Positions 40,085 to 53,100 of a stretch of 64,000 nt of DNA are shown in pieces. Below the pieces are notes generated by a model, which saw only the letters and a list, made by a program, of their open reading frames with translations, was not told the origin of the DNA and did not search any database. This stretch comes from Agrypnia vestita. Its lineage: Eukaryota; Arthropoda; Insecta; Trichoptera; Phryganeidae. The stretch is from positions 79,423-143,422 of the forward strand of contig JADDOH010000325.1 of assembly GCA_016648135.1 (NCBI GenBank), given 5' to 3'. Position numbers and translations under genes: made by a program. The number at the start of each line of letters is the position of its first letter. Within the stretch, counting starts at the first letter, position 1.

Positions 40085-40590
40085 AGTAAGTAGTAGCAAA
40101 GACTTTGGGGGAGTCTTCTTCGTTCAATTTTAAATAGAAAATATTCTTTACACTTTGAGTAAAATGTCGAAAGTTACGGAGAAAGGTGACATCAAAGATT
40201 TCATTTTTTTCTCAATATTCCTTGCATCTTTTGTAAAACGTTAGACTATTGTGAAAGTAATTTGTATTGAATATTGAAAATTCATTCATTGTGATAAAGT
40301 GAAATAAAATTATTAAAACCGTACAGAAATATGAAATTTTTTTTGGCATGTTTTCTGTCATTTTATGTGACTTAAATTAATTTTTAGTATTCCATAAGTT
40401 ACTGTAGTGAGTCCAAGGCTTTATTTTAGAAAATAATTCAGAAACATTGAAAAAAATGCGAACTTTAATATTGCTTATCTCCATAACTGTCGACATTTCA
40501 CCCAAAGTATAAAGGATATTTTCTATTTAAAATTTAATGAAGACTTCCCAAAGTTTTTGCTACTAGCTACGAGACAACCTGCATAATTAG
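40085..40590. mobile_element. Palindromic MITE, CAGGGT family, diverged
   Basis: The left part AAATGTCGAAAGTTACGGAGA and the right part TCTCCATAACTGTCGACATTT are inverted, with the family block GTAAAACGTTAGACTATTG. Downstream of the candidate exon at 39640. Confidence 0.6.
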
Positions 40591-42480
40591 TACTAGATTA
40601 GCCGATTGTTTGAAGTAAATAATTATAAGGTATACATACAGAGTAAGCATTTCATAACTGCACTTTTATAATTGTGCATAATATGTATACAGAATTGTAA
40701 AAAATACTATTTTTTAATGTAGAGTATATAATTAAAATATAACTAAATATATATTGTTTTAATTTTCTGAATATGTATTAACTAAAAAAATAATAAAGCA
40801 TAATAACACAGTATGAATACACATAAAATCAAAAGAATGAGGTAGAAATAATTCGTAAAAGATGCAGTTGCGTGCGTGGTTACTGAACAACTGATAATTT
40901 GTGTGTGCTCTCCTGAAATGGTACACATTTTTTTCGCTCATATAAAAGCGCGGGCCCGGGAAGTTAAAGTTAAAGTTAAACTAAGTTAAAGGGAATGTTA
41001 CGGACAGGACATTGCCTGCGCCTACCGTCAGGCAACCGAACTTTCGAGCTCTGTAGTTGACGTAATCACGTCATATAAATGATAGAAATTTCTCATGTGA
41101 ATGAAACAGAGCAAAGGCCCCTTTCAGGGCCAACGCCGATCGCCGTGCCCCGGTTGAGGATGGGTACCGTGCCGAGGACAGCGCGCGAGTTCTCGGCCGC
41201 GGTGGTTGTCCTTATACGTGTCTCGGCGTCAGGCGGCGGCACCCGGGAGAGGGGATGAGCGAATGCGGAGCCTCAGCTCCATGAGAACGCATCCCGCTGA
41301 TGACAATGGAAATGCGTTAGAGTGCATGATCTGAAATGTGTATGTTTTTGCTGAAAATATTATATGAAAATATTAATGTTCAGATTTTTTAACATTTCAG
41401 AGCTCTCTAATATGATGGAAATTAATGGTTTTTTGATTTCAGATGGACCTGAATCATAATTCTATGTAATAAAATACCGCATTTTCATTGTTTTAATAAA
41501 AAGAGCGGGCGGGAGATGTTTTTATTTGCGCACAAGGCGCATTTTGTACCCTATTATCATCATATTTGCCAGATAAGCAACATTAAAGTTGTCTCAACAC
41601 TTATAAAAGATAAGTAGTAGAGTCACACACATGCACACACTCTGTAAGACATAAAAAGTTGTCTACAGATGACACAATAAATGATTGACTGTATGGCATA
41701 ACAGATTGCCAACAGATCATTGGTAAAAAACATACATTTTTTATGGCAAGGAAAAATCTAAATACTTTTTCAAATACATTATTAATGAGTGAATCACAAT
41801 CACATTAATATGGAAACATAAGTCTGACACCACCAACACAAAACCAGCCGCCGCTTATGAGCGACATACTGGGCTGGGTTTTTTCCATACAAAAGCTCAT
41901 ATAAACACACAAACCGGAATAACTTCCGTCAGAGGTGTCCGATTTTGATAATTCTTTTTGTATAATGATCAGTGGATCAAGACCTATCTAGAGAATATAC
42001 ACACTCATATGTGGAAATAATTTTGAATAAATTACAAAATTAGTTTTTTGTTGAAAAGTTTAAAAATTCATAACTATAGTAAGCTGCGACTTACAATAAA
42101 GTGTGATATATCAACAGATGCGCTGCGACGCACTCTATATAATAGACACAAAAAACTAAACCTAAAAGTTAATTTGGATTTTTAAGAGATTTAATTGTTG
42201 AAATTTCATAGCCCGCCGGGCCAGAAAATGAGATATATTTTAACTGTTGCTTTAATAATAATGTCTCAAGGTTGCCACGCAATATGTCAGACTGTTTATT
42301 GAGACGCAGTCAATGTAATGACATATATGTAAATCCTCCGGGGGAGGTGCGTTTAATTTAATAATTAAAAAACTGTAATATATGTAGTAGAAATAAGCGG
42401 CCGAAAAGCGCCATTTGTATGCAAACTGTAACTTGTTTTAATTGGCTTCGAGGCCGGGGCCTCCTGGTCCCGGCCGAGGG

Positions 42481-42516
42481 TATAAATATCGCATTCAAGG
42501 CGGACCGACCCTCAGT
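42481..42516 (+). promoter_or_regulatory. TATA box plus initiator inside the LTR
   Basis: TATAAATA at 42481-42488 is followed by CTCAGTC with TCAGT at 42512-42516, about 30 nt downstream, the standard arthropod TATA-Inr spacing. This would start the transcript about 580 nt before the LTR end. Confidence 0.6.
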
Positions 42517-42710
42517 CTGGTTTAAAACGCCGTGGCAAACCCTTCACGTGTGTTTCATTTACCTACCCGACTACCTCCTACGATTTTGCTGCCTGCTGAC
42601 TTCGCTCGCTCTCAAGCTCGAGCCGAACTACGTCATCAAGATCTGCTGTTGCTGCCTGCTAACGCCGAGCGCTCTCGCTTCACGCCCGGTACTTGCTATC
42701 GGCGGCGATC

Positions 42711-42828
42711 GCTTCTGCGGTGTGCTGACACGGAGCGGACATTCACGCTCGGTACCTACTGCTTCTGCGGTGTGCTGACTCTGAGCGGACGTTCACGCTC
42801 GGTACCTACCGCTTCTGCGGAGTGCTGA
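42711..42828. repeat. 50-bp tandem repeat (2.4 units)
   Basis: Units at 42711-42760, 42761-42810 and partial 42811-42828, each starting GCTTCTGCGGTGTGCTGAC, with few differences. Just downstream of the LTR promoter. Confidence 0.85.
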
Positions 42829-43224
42829 TTGCTGGCGCGGATTTTGCCAAGCTAAGTATTTCTTCGCAGTTCAACCGTCTTTTTTAAGACGATTATTCTT
42901 GACGACCTCGTCGAGTTTAGACATTTTGCTCGAAGCAAATTCTTTTGCTGTCGCCTCTGGTGCACATTCCCGTGTACTAATATCGCTCTTTTTCCAGCTG
43001 CTCACACGGTGCGCCCGTGCTGTGTGAGACATCCCGAAGGCTTCTGAAGCGGAATCAGCGGACCGCACCTTTGTTGCCTGTTCTGTGCGGAACAGGGAAG
43101 TTAAAGTTAAACTACTCACATTATTCTGTAAACATTTTTAAATTTTTATTTCTTCTATTTAGAGTAGTTTTCTGATTTAACATAGGTTAGCTAGCCTATC
43201 GAACCTTCCAATGCAAGGTATTGT

Positions 43225-43600
43225 AATATAGCGCGTAACAGAGCTAGTCCACAATACTTAACAGGTAGATTCCTGCTTAAATATGAGTCGAAAATGTTCA
43301 AGGAACACTGTACTTATATCAACAGTAAGGAAGACAAGCTACTTCAAGGTTTGCGTTTTATTTTCAATATTTCTGACTTATCTTCTGTAAAATGTTGGAC
43401 TATCATTAAAGTAGATAACTAATAACTATTAAAATTAAATAAATAAAATTAATAATCATTAAAAATTAATTTTCTTTAATACAAGCCAAATAAAATTTCT
43501 ACAAGGTTTTAATAAAATGATTATAGTCTGTTTAACAAATGTGTAATTTTTAATAATTCTTTAATTTGGCTTAAGTTGAATACAAGATTTTTTTATTATA
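43225..43600. mobile_element. CAGGGT-family MITE, partial
   Basis: It contains CAGAGCTAGTCCACAATACT, TATGAGTCGAAAATGTTCAA and AAATGTTGGACTATCATTA as in the full copies. The right arm is mostly lost. 43600-44950 after it shows no gene or recognisable element. Confidence 0.55.
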
Positions 43601-44979
43601 TGTTATGACCGTGCATTCATTTTGAGGGTTTTTACATAACAGATTTTTTTAGCATTAACACTTTGACTGCTTAACGATTTTCTTCGACATCATCTTTGGT
43701 GCTAAAAATTTAGCCAATATTTAAAATTCTTAAGAGAATGATTTTTGGGATAATTCATTGTCATTTACCCCCATAAACCCATTAGTTCTCTCCAGGCGGT
43801 CAGCACCGCCATAAACACACCACTGTTTTTTCAATGACAAATGTCGTGTAGTACGTTTACACTCACCCAACAATATATCTGGTCAATATTATTAACCAAA
43901 ATAATTATTTTTCAAAAATTATTATTATTGCATATCTTATCTTATTCAGATATTTTACAATACATTCTTTGTAATTACACGTCTATATTTCGTATGTTGG
44001 TTTATTTTTTTCGTATATATTTTTCATATTTATTTTTAATCAACATGATATAATGTTTATCAAAGACGTAGGATTTTAGGATTAGTGATAAAAAACAAAA
44101 AAATATAGAAAATATAATACATAATTTTGACATTTCAAGCTGAAGCAGATAATATCTCAAAATGTATGAAAACATTGTTCTGAACCATACCGTGCTGTGT
44201 AGTTTTACATAACACTGTTAATGTAAATGTAAACAAATAATAAAAAGAAAAAAATCTGGTTGGTCAGGCATTCAGGGCGAAAATAAAATGTATCTTTACA
44301 TTTACACCTAGTCCACATTTTTTTTCAAAATAATTTGCTTCGTTTTCTTTTTATTCGGTTAGTGTCTTTAGTACAAAATCTAGGAAAGTGTAGTCTCATT
44401 AATAGCCAACGTCAGCTTGTTTGAATTATTCTTGCCTATAATTATTATAGCTTCTACTCTAGATCGTTTTTGTGAGAACGGTTGTTGCATTTTTTTTATA
44501 TGTAAGAAAATAATAATATTGGTAACAATTTTTATGAAACAGTCTTATGGAACACTGCTGTTATCCTTTACTCCCTACACAGTAGGCAGTGTCTCAATTC
44601 AAGAAGTTTGCAGTAAGTGTGCATAAATTATTCTTGAAAAATATTACAATATAAAGTTTGTTCTATACAAATATAAAAATTGTCTTTACTCTTAGAAGAC
44701 TCTAACATACGAATTGAAAAAAATCACTCAAAAAATCAAAAAAATTGCTATATTACGGAAAAGTTCTCATTACCAATAAAGTGTTTTTCTGTAAAAATTG
44801 GAAAATATAATATTTACATAAAAATATAATAACAAAAAAATATAAAAAAAACAACACGCAAAAATTCCTGTGTGAACGAACTTTATGTTCATAAACGGAA
44901 GGAATGCAAAAAAGCAAAAGAAAATGACCCAACTATACGACGTATTGTCTAGCACCAACCCTCAGGTATAGAACGCCGA

Positions 44980-45740
44980 TAGGCGTTTTCAGCACACAGC
45001 GAATGTTTTTGAGAACGCCTATAGGCATTTTCAGCACTGGACGTGTTAAATATGCTGAATTGCCTACCAACAAAACAGTATTTGCAGGGAGTTTTACGAT
45101 TTTGTGTTAGAGACGTTACCTGATGAACACCCGTGTCAAATGGAAGATAAACTTGCGGCATCATTGGGAGTCGATTTACTGAGAATGATTCTAAAGCAAG
45201 GAAAATAAGTTCATACGAACTGAAGCCAAGAGACGTGGAAAGGTGATCTTTCATTTGTGAACAGTGACTCCAACGGCAAAATTGAACAGTTTCTTCATCG
45301 TACTGTCATTGGCGATGAAAAGTGGACACACTACGTCAATTTCAAGCGTGAAAAATCATGGCATAAGCCCGGCCATGCATCAACATCGACGGCAAAGCTA
45401 AATCTCCACGGATCGAAGCTCATACTCTGTATTTGGTGGGACCTGCTCGGTGTTGTGTACTATGAACTGCTCGTACTTGGAAAAGCTGAAATGGAAAGTC
45501 ATACCTGGTCCTACCCCATTTACCATATTCTCCAGACATAGCTCCTTCTGATTACCACTTATTTCGATCGATGACTCATGGCTGGGTTGAGCTATTTTTA
45601 TGAAAATACTAAAAAATGGGTCGATTCGTGGATAGCCTCAAAAGACGAGTCGTTTTCCGACATGGTGTCCGTGTGCTGGCAGATGGACGGGAAAAAGTAG
45701 TAGCTAGTGATGGACAATACTTTGAATGATCAAGTTGTAA
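44980..45740 (+). pseudogene. Dead mariner (different subfamily from 37669)
   Basis: The plus strand reads, across frames and gaps: YELKPRDVER, FLHRTVIGDEKW, HASTSTAKLNLHG, LCIWWDLLGVVYYELL, then APSDYHLFRSMTHGW, IDSWIASKD-like and VVASDGQYFE. It resembles mellifera-type mariner transposases. An internal stretch carrying the second catalytic Asp is deleted, and several stops are present. 44980-45250 has the damaged N-terminal part. Confidence 0.75.
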
Positions 45741-45814
45741 CCACTTTTTAAAAACAAAGCAGTAACTTTATAAGAAGGTCCCTCAAAATGGATGCATGGT
45801 CCTATTATTATATT

Positions 45815-45905
45815 TAAAAATTATGGTTCATATTTCTACAAGGCTTTAATAAAATGATTACACCCTGTATGTATAATATAACAAACGGATAATTTTTAAT
45901 TATTA
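45815..45905. repeat. Short MITE scrap related to 43498-43580
   Basis: It shares TTCTACAAGGYTTTAATAAAATGATTA with 43498-43524. No second arm. Confidence 0.4.
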
Positions 45906-46355
45906 TATAATTTGGCATAAGTGGGATATATCGTATTCTATTTTTTGTAATTTGAATATTTTAGAATATTTTTTCAATTTACACACAGACAATGTCTACC
46001 TGATTCTTGTGGCCAGTTTTATGAATTGACCCAGAGTGAGATAAATAAATGAATAAATAAAAATATTGAAAAATTATATTTTATTAATCCTCATCAAAAT
46101 GCCGCCACTGTATAGCAACATTAAAAAAAACTATATACAAAATGTGAACAGGCAACATGATCAAAATGGTGGAACTGTCAGATGAAAAATGGTAATCATG
46201 AACAAAAATATGACATTTAATACATATATAGGTACAGTTGAAAATGTTACATTTATAAATTAAATTTCATTTAAAAAAATGCTCATCAAGTTGTATTATA
46301 AAACAACTTATACAAGTCCTAGCACGCTTGTAAAATACCAACTTTAACACGGCAA

Positions 46356-47101
46356 TCAATTCTTAGAAGGCACTTTTCCATTCACAATAGCGGGGCAGTT
46401 TCTCCAGCTCTTAGTTCCTGCTTTCACTGGCGTTCCCTTCTTTTTGATGGTGGTGTGAATAATCACTTCCTCATCAGAGGCGTACTCCACTTCCAGTCTC
46501 TTGGTATGTTTTCGCTTGAGCATTCTCTTCACGGGAGGGGTGTCGGTGAAAGAATTATCTATCACGTCCACGCTTGATTGACTCGAATCCAAATAGTTTT
46601 TGGAAGCGCCATTTCTTCTAGGCCTTTGAACGATATCATTGCTAAAAGATTCGTCGGGTTCTGTTTTAACTGTCTGGAGTATTTTAGGTTTTTCTAGGGA
46701 GGTTTGTGTCGCAATTGTGCTTGTCAACTTTTGGTCTGGAGTTGATTTCACTCCAATTTCAACCTTAAGCGATCTTTTTGTTACGGCTTTCTTAGCAGCA
46801 ACATCTTTAACGGGCGAAGTCGAGGTTCTCTTTCCTTTTAAAACTTTCCTCTTTGTGATTTTAGTTTTTTTCGGTGCAATTAAATTTTCTGAATCGGAAA
46901 GAGTTTCATCTTCACCTACTTCGGGGACTGCGTTCTTCCTTTTGGGTGACTTTGGTTTTGTCGGTGTGAAATCCAGATTGCAGTTGTTGGCGTAACCTAA
47001 AGTTTTTAGGCCAGCTTCAAACCATTGTCTACACTTGTTGTAATCCGGAACCTCGTCATACTCCAAATTACTAACATACTGTAGATACGAAACTAACACG
47101 T
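46356..47101 (-). CDS. VRK1: VRK1 terminal exon: end of C-lobe and basic tail
   Basis: 248 codons with stop. It begins VLVSYLQYVSNLEYDEVPDY, KTLGYANNCNLDF ends the fold, and a long Lys/Ser/Thr-rich tail follows with bipartite-type basic runs, ending NGKVPSKN. Confidence 0.9.
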
Positions 47102-50100
47102 CTGAAAATTATAAAAAATTCTATTTTAAATACCACGATATCACAAAACAAAAAATAAGATGTTTCATTAGATTGAATGTATAGAATATGATCTCCATAA
47201 TAGGCATGATGAAATATTTTGAAATAAACTTCTATAATGTAGGTACATGTCTATATTACTGAAAATAACATTATTTCAGTAATAAACTAAGTTTTTACGC
47301 AAATAATTGCATTTTCATTTACCTATTCTTAATTTCGCGCAAAAACGTGTCATGGTGTCTACATGACGTCATGCCTAAGTAAACATTGCATTGTGTCTGT
47401 GACAACAGTTCAAGAGACACGGTGATGGTTACTTATGCGTGACGTCATTCGCTCTGACTGGTGTTTCAGTTAAAATGGCCGAATGCAGAACTTTATACTT
47501 CTATTTTATTGAAAATCTTATTAATCTCAATACCTATATTAAAACTGGATCATTTTTTAGAATCCTTTCAAAATATTTTCTTCACTAAAATCACTTTTTC
47601 TTTAATACTGTCATCATGCCTATTACACAGGGTACTAGTCATTTCATTTTTCCAAATTAATCACTTGAAATTATTAAAATAATTTATGTATAGAGAAATA
47701 TAAAACATGAAAAATCTTTGTAAGGGGTGTATTTCATCGAGATACAGAACTTCAAAATGAAATAAAACACATAAAAATCTTGGTAACGAGCACTTTTTTT
47801 TTTTTTTAAATAGTGATGCGAACACGGAGTACGTGTCACATCAATATTCTTACTATTTTCAAACTAAGCTAAACGCTTGTGCTATGAAAATAGGACTAAC
47901 TTGTTGGTCTGGAGTAAGGTTCGAACCCGCGAGCCTTGGATCACGAGGCGAGTGTCCTAACCACAAGACCAACAAGCTTCTCGATTGATTGAACACTTTT
48001 TCCAGCGACAGCTAATTTGATACCTAACAGCTGATATATGCTCAGTTTGGTTTGGCATTTCATTGTGAAGACTTACGCCAGAACGATATTGCAAAATTGT
48101 GCAAATGTATTTCGAAAATCGTGGTATCGTAATCATATATAAACACTAATGGCATAAAATCACCTTTCCAATAAAGCGTGTACTGTGGCCATTATCACGA
48201 TTTTTATGTGTTTTATTTCATGAAGTTCTATACCTCTTAAAATAAACCATTCTTATATTAAACTCAGGAGAAAACGTTTTTTTAAAAAAAAAAACATTTT
48301 TCAAAAGGTAAAAAAAAATACAGTAAGTCCTCTGCATGCAAATTCTGTTACCCCGAGCATCCAGCATTTACTGTGATAAACAAAAATATTTGTATCTGAC
48401 ACGGCGCAGTGCTAGAGTTAAAATTAAACACACAGTAATTGAACAAAAAATTCAAGCAGTAAAATGTGACTACAGTAAACATTACTAGTGTGACCAGTGT
48501 AAATTGGCGTGTGAGGGGGGGCGTCCCTGTCTCAAAACAGAAGTGGCCAGGGTGTAAATTTATTACACAATACATATATACAGAGTGTCCGATGACTGGT
48601 GTCGGAGCCTTTAATAGAAATTTGGTCGGGCGACACTAAAGAAACAAACCAGTAATGGCGGCTGCTCTATCTAGAGTGCTGTCAAACGGTAATATTGGTC
48701 CATTATTTGCTTTTCAGCTTCGCAAAACTTTAATACTTCATTGGCAATTGTTCTTGCACCACCCCGGACTGTTTTGGACATAATAATTCAGTGTATATTG
48801 GAAATCAAGATGTCACAGCTCACGCGCAAATACGAGATTAAACTGAATGACAGGGCGAGGGGTTACCGCCGAGTTTTAGTTCCAAAGTCGCCGCACGCCA
48901 ATTTACGTTGGTCAAGCTCTAAAAGTGTGGGTCCTGCACGCCACTAACTGAGTCTTATGTAAACTAATTCATTGAACAAAGACGCTTGCATCTTTAAAAT
49001 TTCGCAAGTTGAAGAAGGATCGCACATAGAGCATTTACTGTACATTAAAATAGTGAATGCACTTACGTGGAGGTGCAGACTTAATAAAGGTCTTCTTCAT
49101 GAAGCCAGGAATGTCCTTCATGCACTTCTCCTTCTGCTGCTGCACGTGCGGGGGACTGCTCAGGTCTCCCTCCCAGGGCAGCCGCCCGGCCAGCCACTGC
49201 ACAATATTGTAGCCCAGAATCTCCAGGTCCCCTCGACGCGTTGGTACTGCGGAATATATAATTGCTCTATTAACAATTTGTCAATTAACATAATATAATT
49301 GTACGGGGGACAGGGTTTGTGATCCGTCAAACACGCAAGCAAGCAAGAGGCAAATTTTTTATTCTGTTTAAGGTTCGTTTCCTGGCGAGGTAATAAAATA
49401 TCTATGTAATTTTCTCAAGCCATCATTGTGTTTGTAAGTATCGCTACAATAATTGCCTCTCGGCAACGTATGAAAATTGAAATTTATTTATTTCAATAAT
49501 ATGTCTTCTAGTTGACACACAGGAAGTTTAATAAAACAATAATTTTTTTAAAAATGAAAACATACTTTATTGAGAGGTCGCAATTTTAGAACATACCTAG
49601 TTCTAAAATATTTATAATTTAATAATTAATTTGATATTTAACAATATTTTTATATGTATGTTCTGAGAACACAATTACTGGGTTTATCCACTGCGGGATT
49701 ATTATTTAATTAAGATAAATTATAGAAGTCTCACAGGGACAAAGCTATTTATGTATATCAGAAACGTGTATGGAAGGCCTTTGCACGAGGGCCCAGGGCT
49801 TACAACCAGACTTACATGAGCTGGTTGTAAGAACAGACTTCCATATATGTTTCTCATACAAAAAGCTTTGCCTCTGAGAGACTTCTATAATTTATCTCAA
49901 TTAATTTGATTTTAATGATGACTCTTTATTTTTTTTTAATAATCTAAAATTACTAACATCTCATAAAATAATTTCACAGATAGACAATTTCACTACAAAT
50001 TCGCTACCGATTTTAGACACGTCTGTGTCATTTACTTGCATTGTTTAAACTTTTTAAAACTTACTATTTTTTTTGTTTATATTGATTGTCATTGCTTTAT

Positions 50101-53100
50101 ATTGTTATTCTTTATATACTTATCCTATATTCTTCCTAGGAATTGCATATTGTGCTTGCCATGTATTACTTTACTTTATTTTTTGTAAAAGCCCTGAAGG
50201 GCGTTAACAAATAAAAAGAATTAAAAAAAACAAGGGAAAGAAGGCGACAAAAGTAACGGATACTGGTGATGCTCAAATGCCGATATAATCAAGAGAGTGG
50301 GATCTCATAATGTTAAGTTATGAAGGACAAATGAGGAAAAAAAATTTCATTGGAGATAACGACTGATGAAAGAATGAAAAATAAAAGCATGACCAACATG
50401 TTCTATGCCACAAAATTGATAATCTTTGATCTGGTAAACAATTACATTTTTCATAATAAAAATGCTCATGTTATGTATGTACACATTATACATACGAAAA
50501 TAAATATTTTAAGAAATTATAGAGACATATAAATCTTCAGTTCATGAATCAAGTTGAATTTATAGAAAGAAAATTGTAGCCATTATCTTATCTCACCTCC
50601 ATTATGTGCGTCGATGCTAGTGTACTCTATGGTACCATTGTGCGCTTTCTTAGGGTCAAATTTATATTCTTTTATCGTATAATGCGACGCGAGTCCAAAG
50701 TCAACGAGGTAAGCTTGATTTTCTGTTCCCTTCTTTATTCCAAACAGGATGTTTCCACCCTTTATATCGGCGTGGACGTAAGTTCTACCGTGTATGTATT
50801 GTAGGACATCTAACTAGAAAAGTAAAAATCTATATTATATCATGCAAAACGAGCTAACAGTTAATATGTTGATCACACAATTAACTAAATATTAAAGTCA
50901 TTTTCTTTTATGAGTGCTGCCAGAAAAAAGGTTTGAAAAAAAGAGAAAGACAGGGATAGGTACAATTTCATTTGAATTCATCAATCGAAAAATAAATTAT
51001 TTATTGAAGTACTCGTGTTGGTGTGGCTAGTGGAAGCGAAAAGAAAACTACTTTAGTTTATTTAGTCAGGTCTTTATAAAAACTAATGTTGTGAATATTT
51101 TAATTTAAATGAAGTATGTAAGTAAGTAATTTCATTTGGATGGAAGAGACCTATATCCAGCAGTGGAGAGATGAAGGTTGTAGAAGAAGAAGTAAGTGAT
51201 TTAAATTAATCAAGTAAGTAATTCAAATCAAATAAGTAATATAAATCATACCAATTTCTTCACAAAAATAACTTTTCTCCATCTATGAATGTGTTTTGAG
51301 ATTGGAAAAAAAGTGTGTGAGTTCTTACGATGTGATGTTGATAAATATGTTTCTCAGCCAAAATTATTGTTAATTTTCTACTTTTATTTAAAATAATTGA
51401 TTTTATTTAACTATGTTGCCTTTAATTAATGTTTGTTTCATAATTACATAGTATTTTAAATGCACGCAATATTGAACTACTACTAAATAACGAAACAACA
51501 CACATAAAATATTTTGTTCACAATAAAATTAAGAAAAAAGTTGTTTTATTTTTTCATGATAAAGCACAATTCTGTGATCTCACATCTCGGCAGGTTTTCT
51601 AAACTGAATGTACCAATAAAAGATTTTTAAAAAAATTGAGGTGCGTACAGGAAATATGCGTCATATCAACATTCTTACTATTATAAAACTAAGCTAACTA
51701 AACGCTTGGAACTATGAAAATAAGGCTAACTTGATGACCTTCTGGAATAAGGATTGAATCCCAATTACTAGAACATTAGGCGAGTCTAAATCAAAAAGGT
51801 ACTAAGACTATGATTAAGACCTGTCATTTTTCCAACATCGGTTTGTTTCTAACAGATAAAAGTTAAACTCTGGGCTGGGGCCGGATATTACATGTCACAT
51901 AGTATTTTCCTGCAGGAATAATAGTCAAACCATCTGAATGGCAATCCTGAAGACTGTATGAGTAGGGAACTGCCGACCACTCTCGAGGAAGCGACACCAC
52001 AGGTCCTTGCCGTAGCGTTCCATCACCACAAAGCGATACTTCTCCCCGTTGCACTCGTGTGAGCCCGACCCTATGTACAGGGGCATGCCAAGCAGGGGCA
52101 GCTTGTGCGCCTTCATGTACTCCTGGACTGAAATATTTTAAGATGGTTTTAAGATTACCTAGTTCTTAGTTCTTTACTGCACTGCTGTTCAGTATTTATT
52201 GGTTGGTTTTATAAATAACTGTTGTGTATAAAAACAGAGTACAGAGAGGAACTAAACCCCTTCTTTAGTCGAGGGAATTGGTCAAAGCAGAAGGATGTCC
52301 TCCCTCGCATACATATAAAACATATTTATACTGCAGTTTAAGTATTTATTCTTGCATGATTGAATCCTCTAATAAACAAAATATATTTTTTATAAAAGAT
52401 GTTTCTAAATTTTTATAAAATTTCATTCCAAACCATGTCTTTTCAATAAAAAATGTATTTTTGTAATAAAGCGCGACTTTTTTAATGAGACATTATTTTT
52501 TTAAGAGTATTTAGTTTGACCTTTTCGTAATTGTTTCAAAATTAACAAGCTCGTAGTGATTTTTTTAAACAAATCAAACGTAGCGTAATCAGTCGTGGAA
52601 TTTCTGATAGTTAATGTCTGCATATTCTGGTGGTTTGTGGAGACCGCTGAGTGAGTGCTAAGAGTTAATTCTAACAGCACTTATTTATAAACCAACCCAA
52701 TAATTTAATTTTAAATAAGAGTAGGTATACTTATAAAAAGAAATTTTAGAGACATAAAATAAGATTTTATGCATATTTTATTTTTTATAATGATTATAAA
52801 GTGAAGAACCTTACCATCATCCTTTTTGGCATTCCTCATATAAAAATGCATTTCCACGAAGAGAGGACCATTTCCGTGGGGTTCCTGAACAAAATGTATT
52901 ATATTATGTGAATATACGAATTTATATATTTATATTTAAAAATAAACCTATTATTTTTAAATTGACAGATCTGACTTTTCGTCAACTTTTGTCAAAGGAC
53001 AAAAAGGTCTGAATATCATCTTCACAGTTTTTTCCATCCACAGAGTAATTTTGTAGGTCCATTGTGTATGGCATACGCTCAAAAAGATGACAAAAGTCAA

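Larger units (their letters stand above)
40996..43094 (+). mobile_element. 2.1-kb LTR-type insertion (solo LTR or LTR-only element)
   Basis: It begins TGTTACGGACAGG and ends GCGGAACA, the usual TGTT...AACA LTR form, and is flanked by a 5-bp duplication GGGAA (40991-40995, 43095-43099). The split target AGTTAAAGTTAAA continues on both sides. I see no second LTR, gag or pol inside, so this is probably a long solo LTR. Both ends are GC-rich and the middle (41300-42400) AT-rich. A promoter and a 50-bp tandem repeat lie in the right third. Confidence 0.7.

Noticed and set aside
41116..41131. Histone-mRNA-like stem-loop (GGCCCC-TTTC-AGGGCC)
   Set aside because: Has a closing C-A mismatch, sits inside the LTR insertion and has no histone gene near it.
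48741..48947. 68-codon plus-strand frame in a VRK1 intron
   Set aside because: No domain, no codon bias visible, antisense to VRK1 with no splice or promoter evidence.
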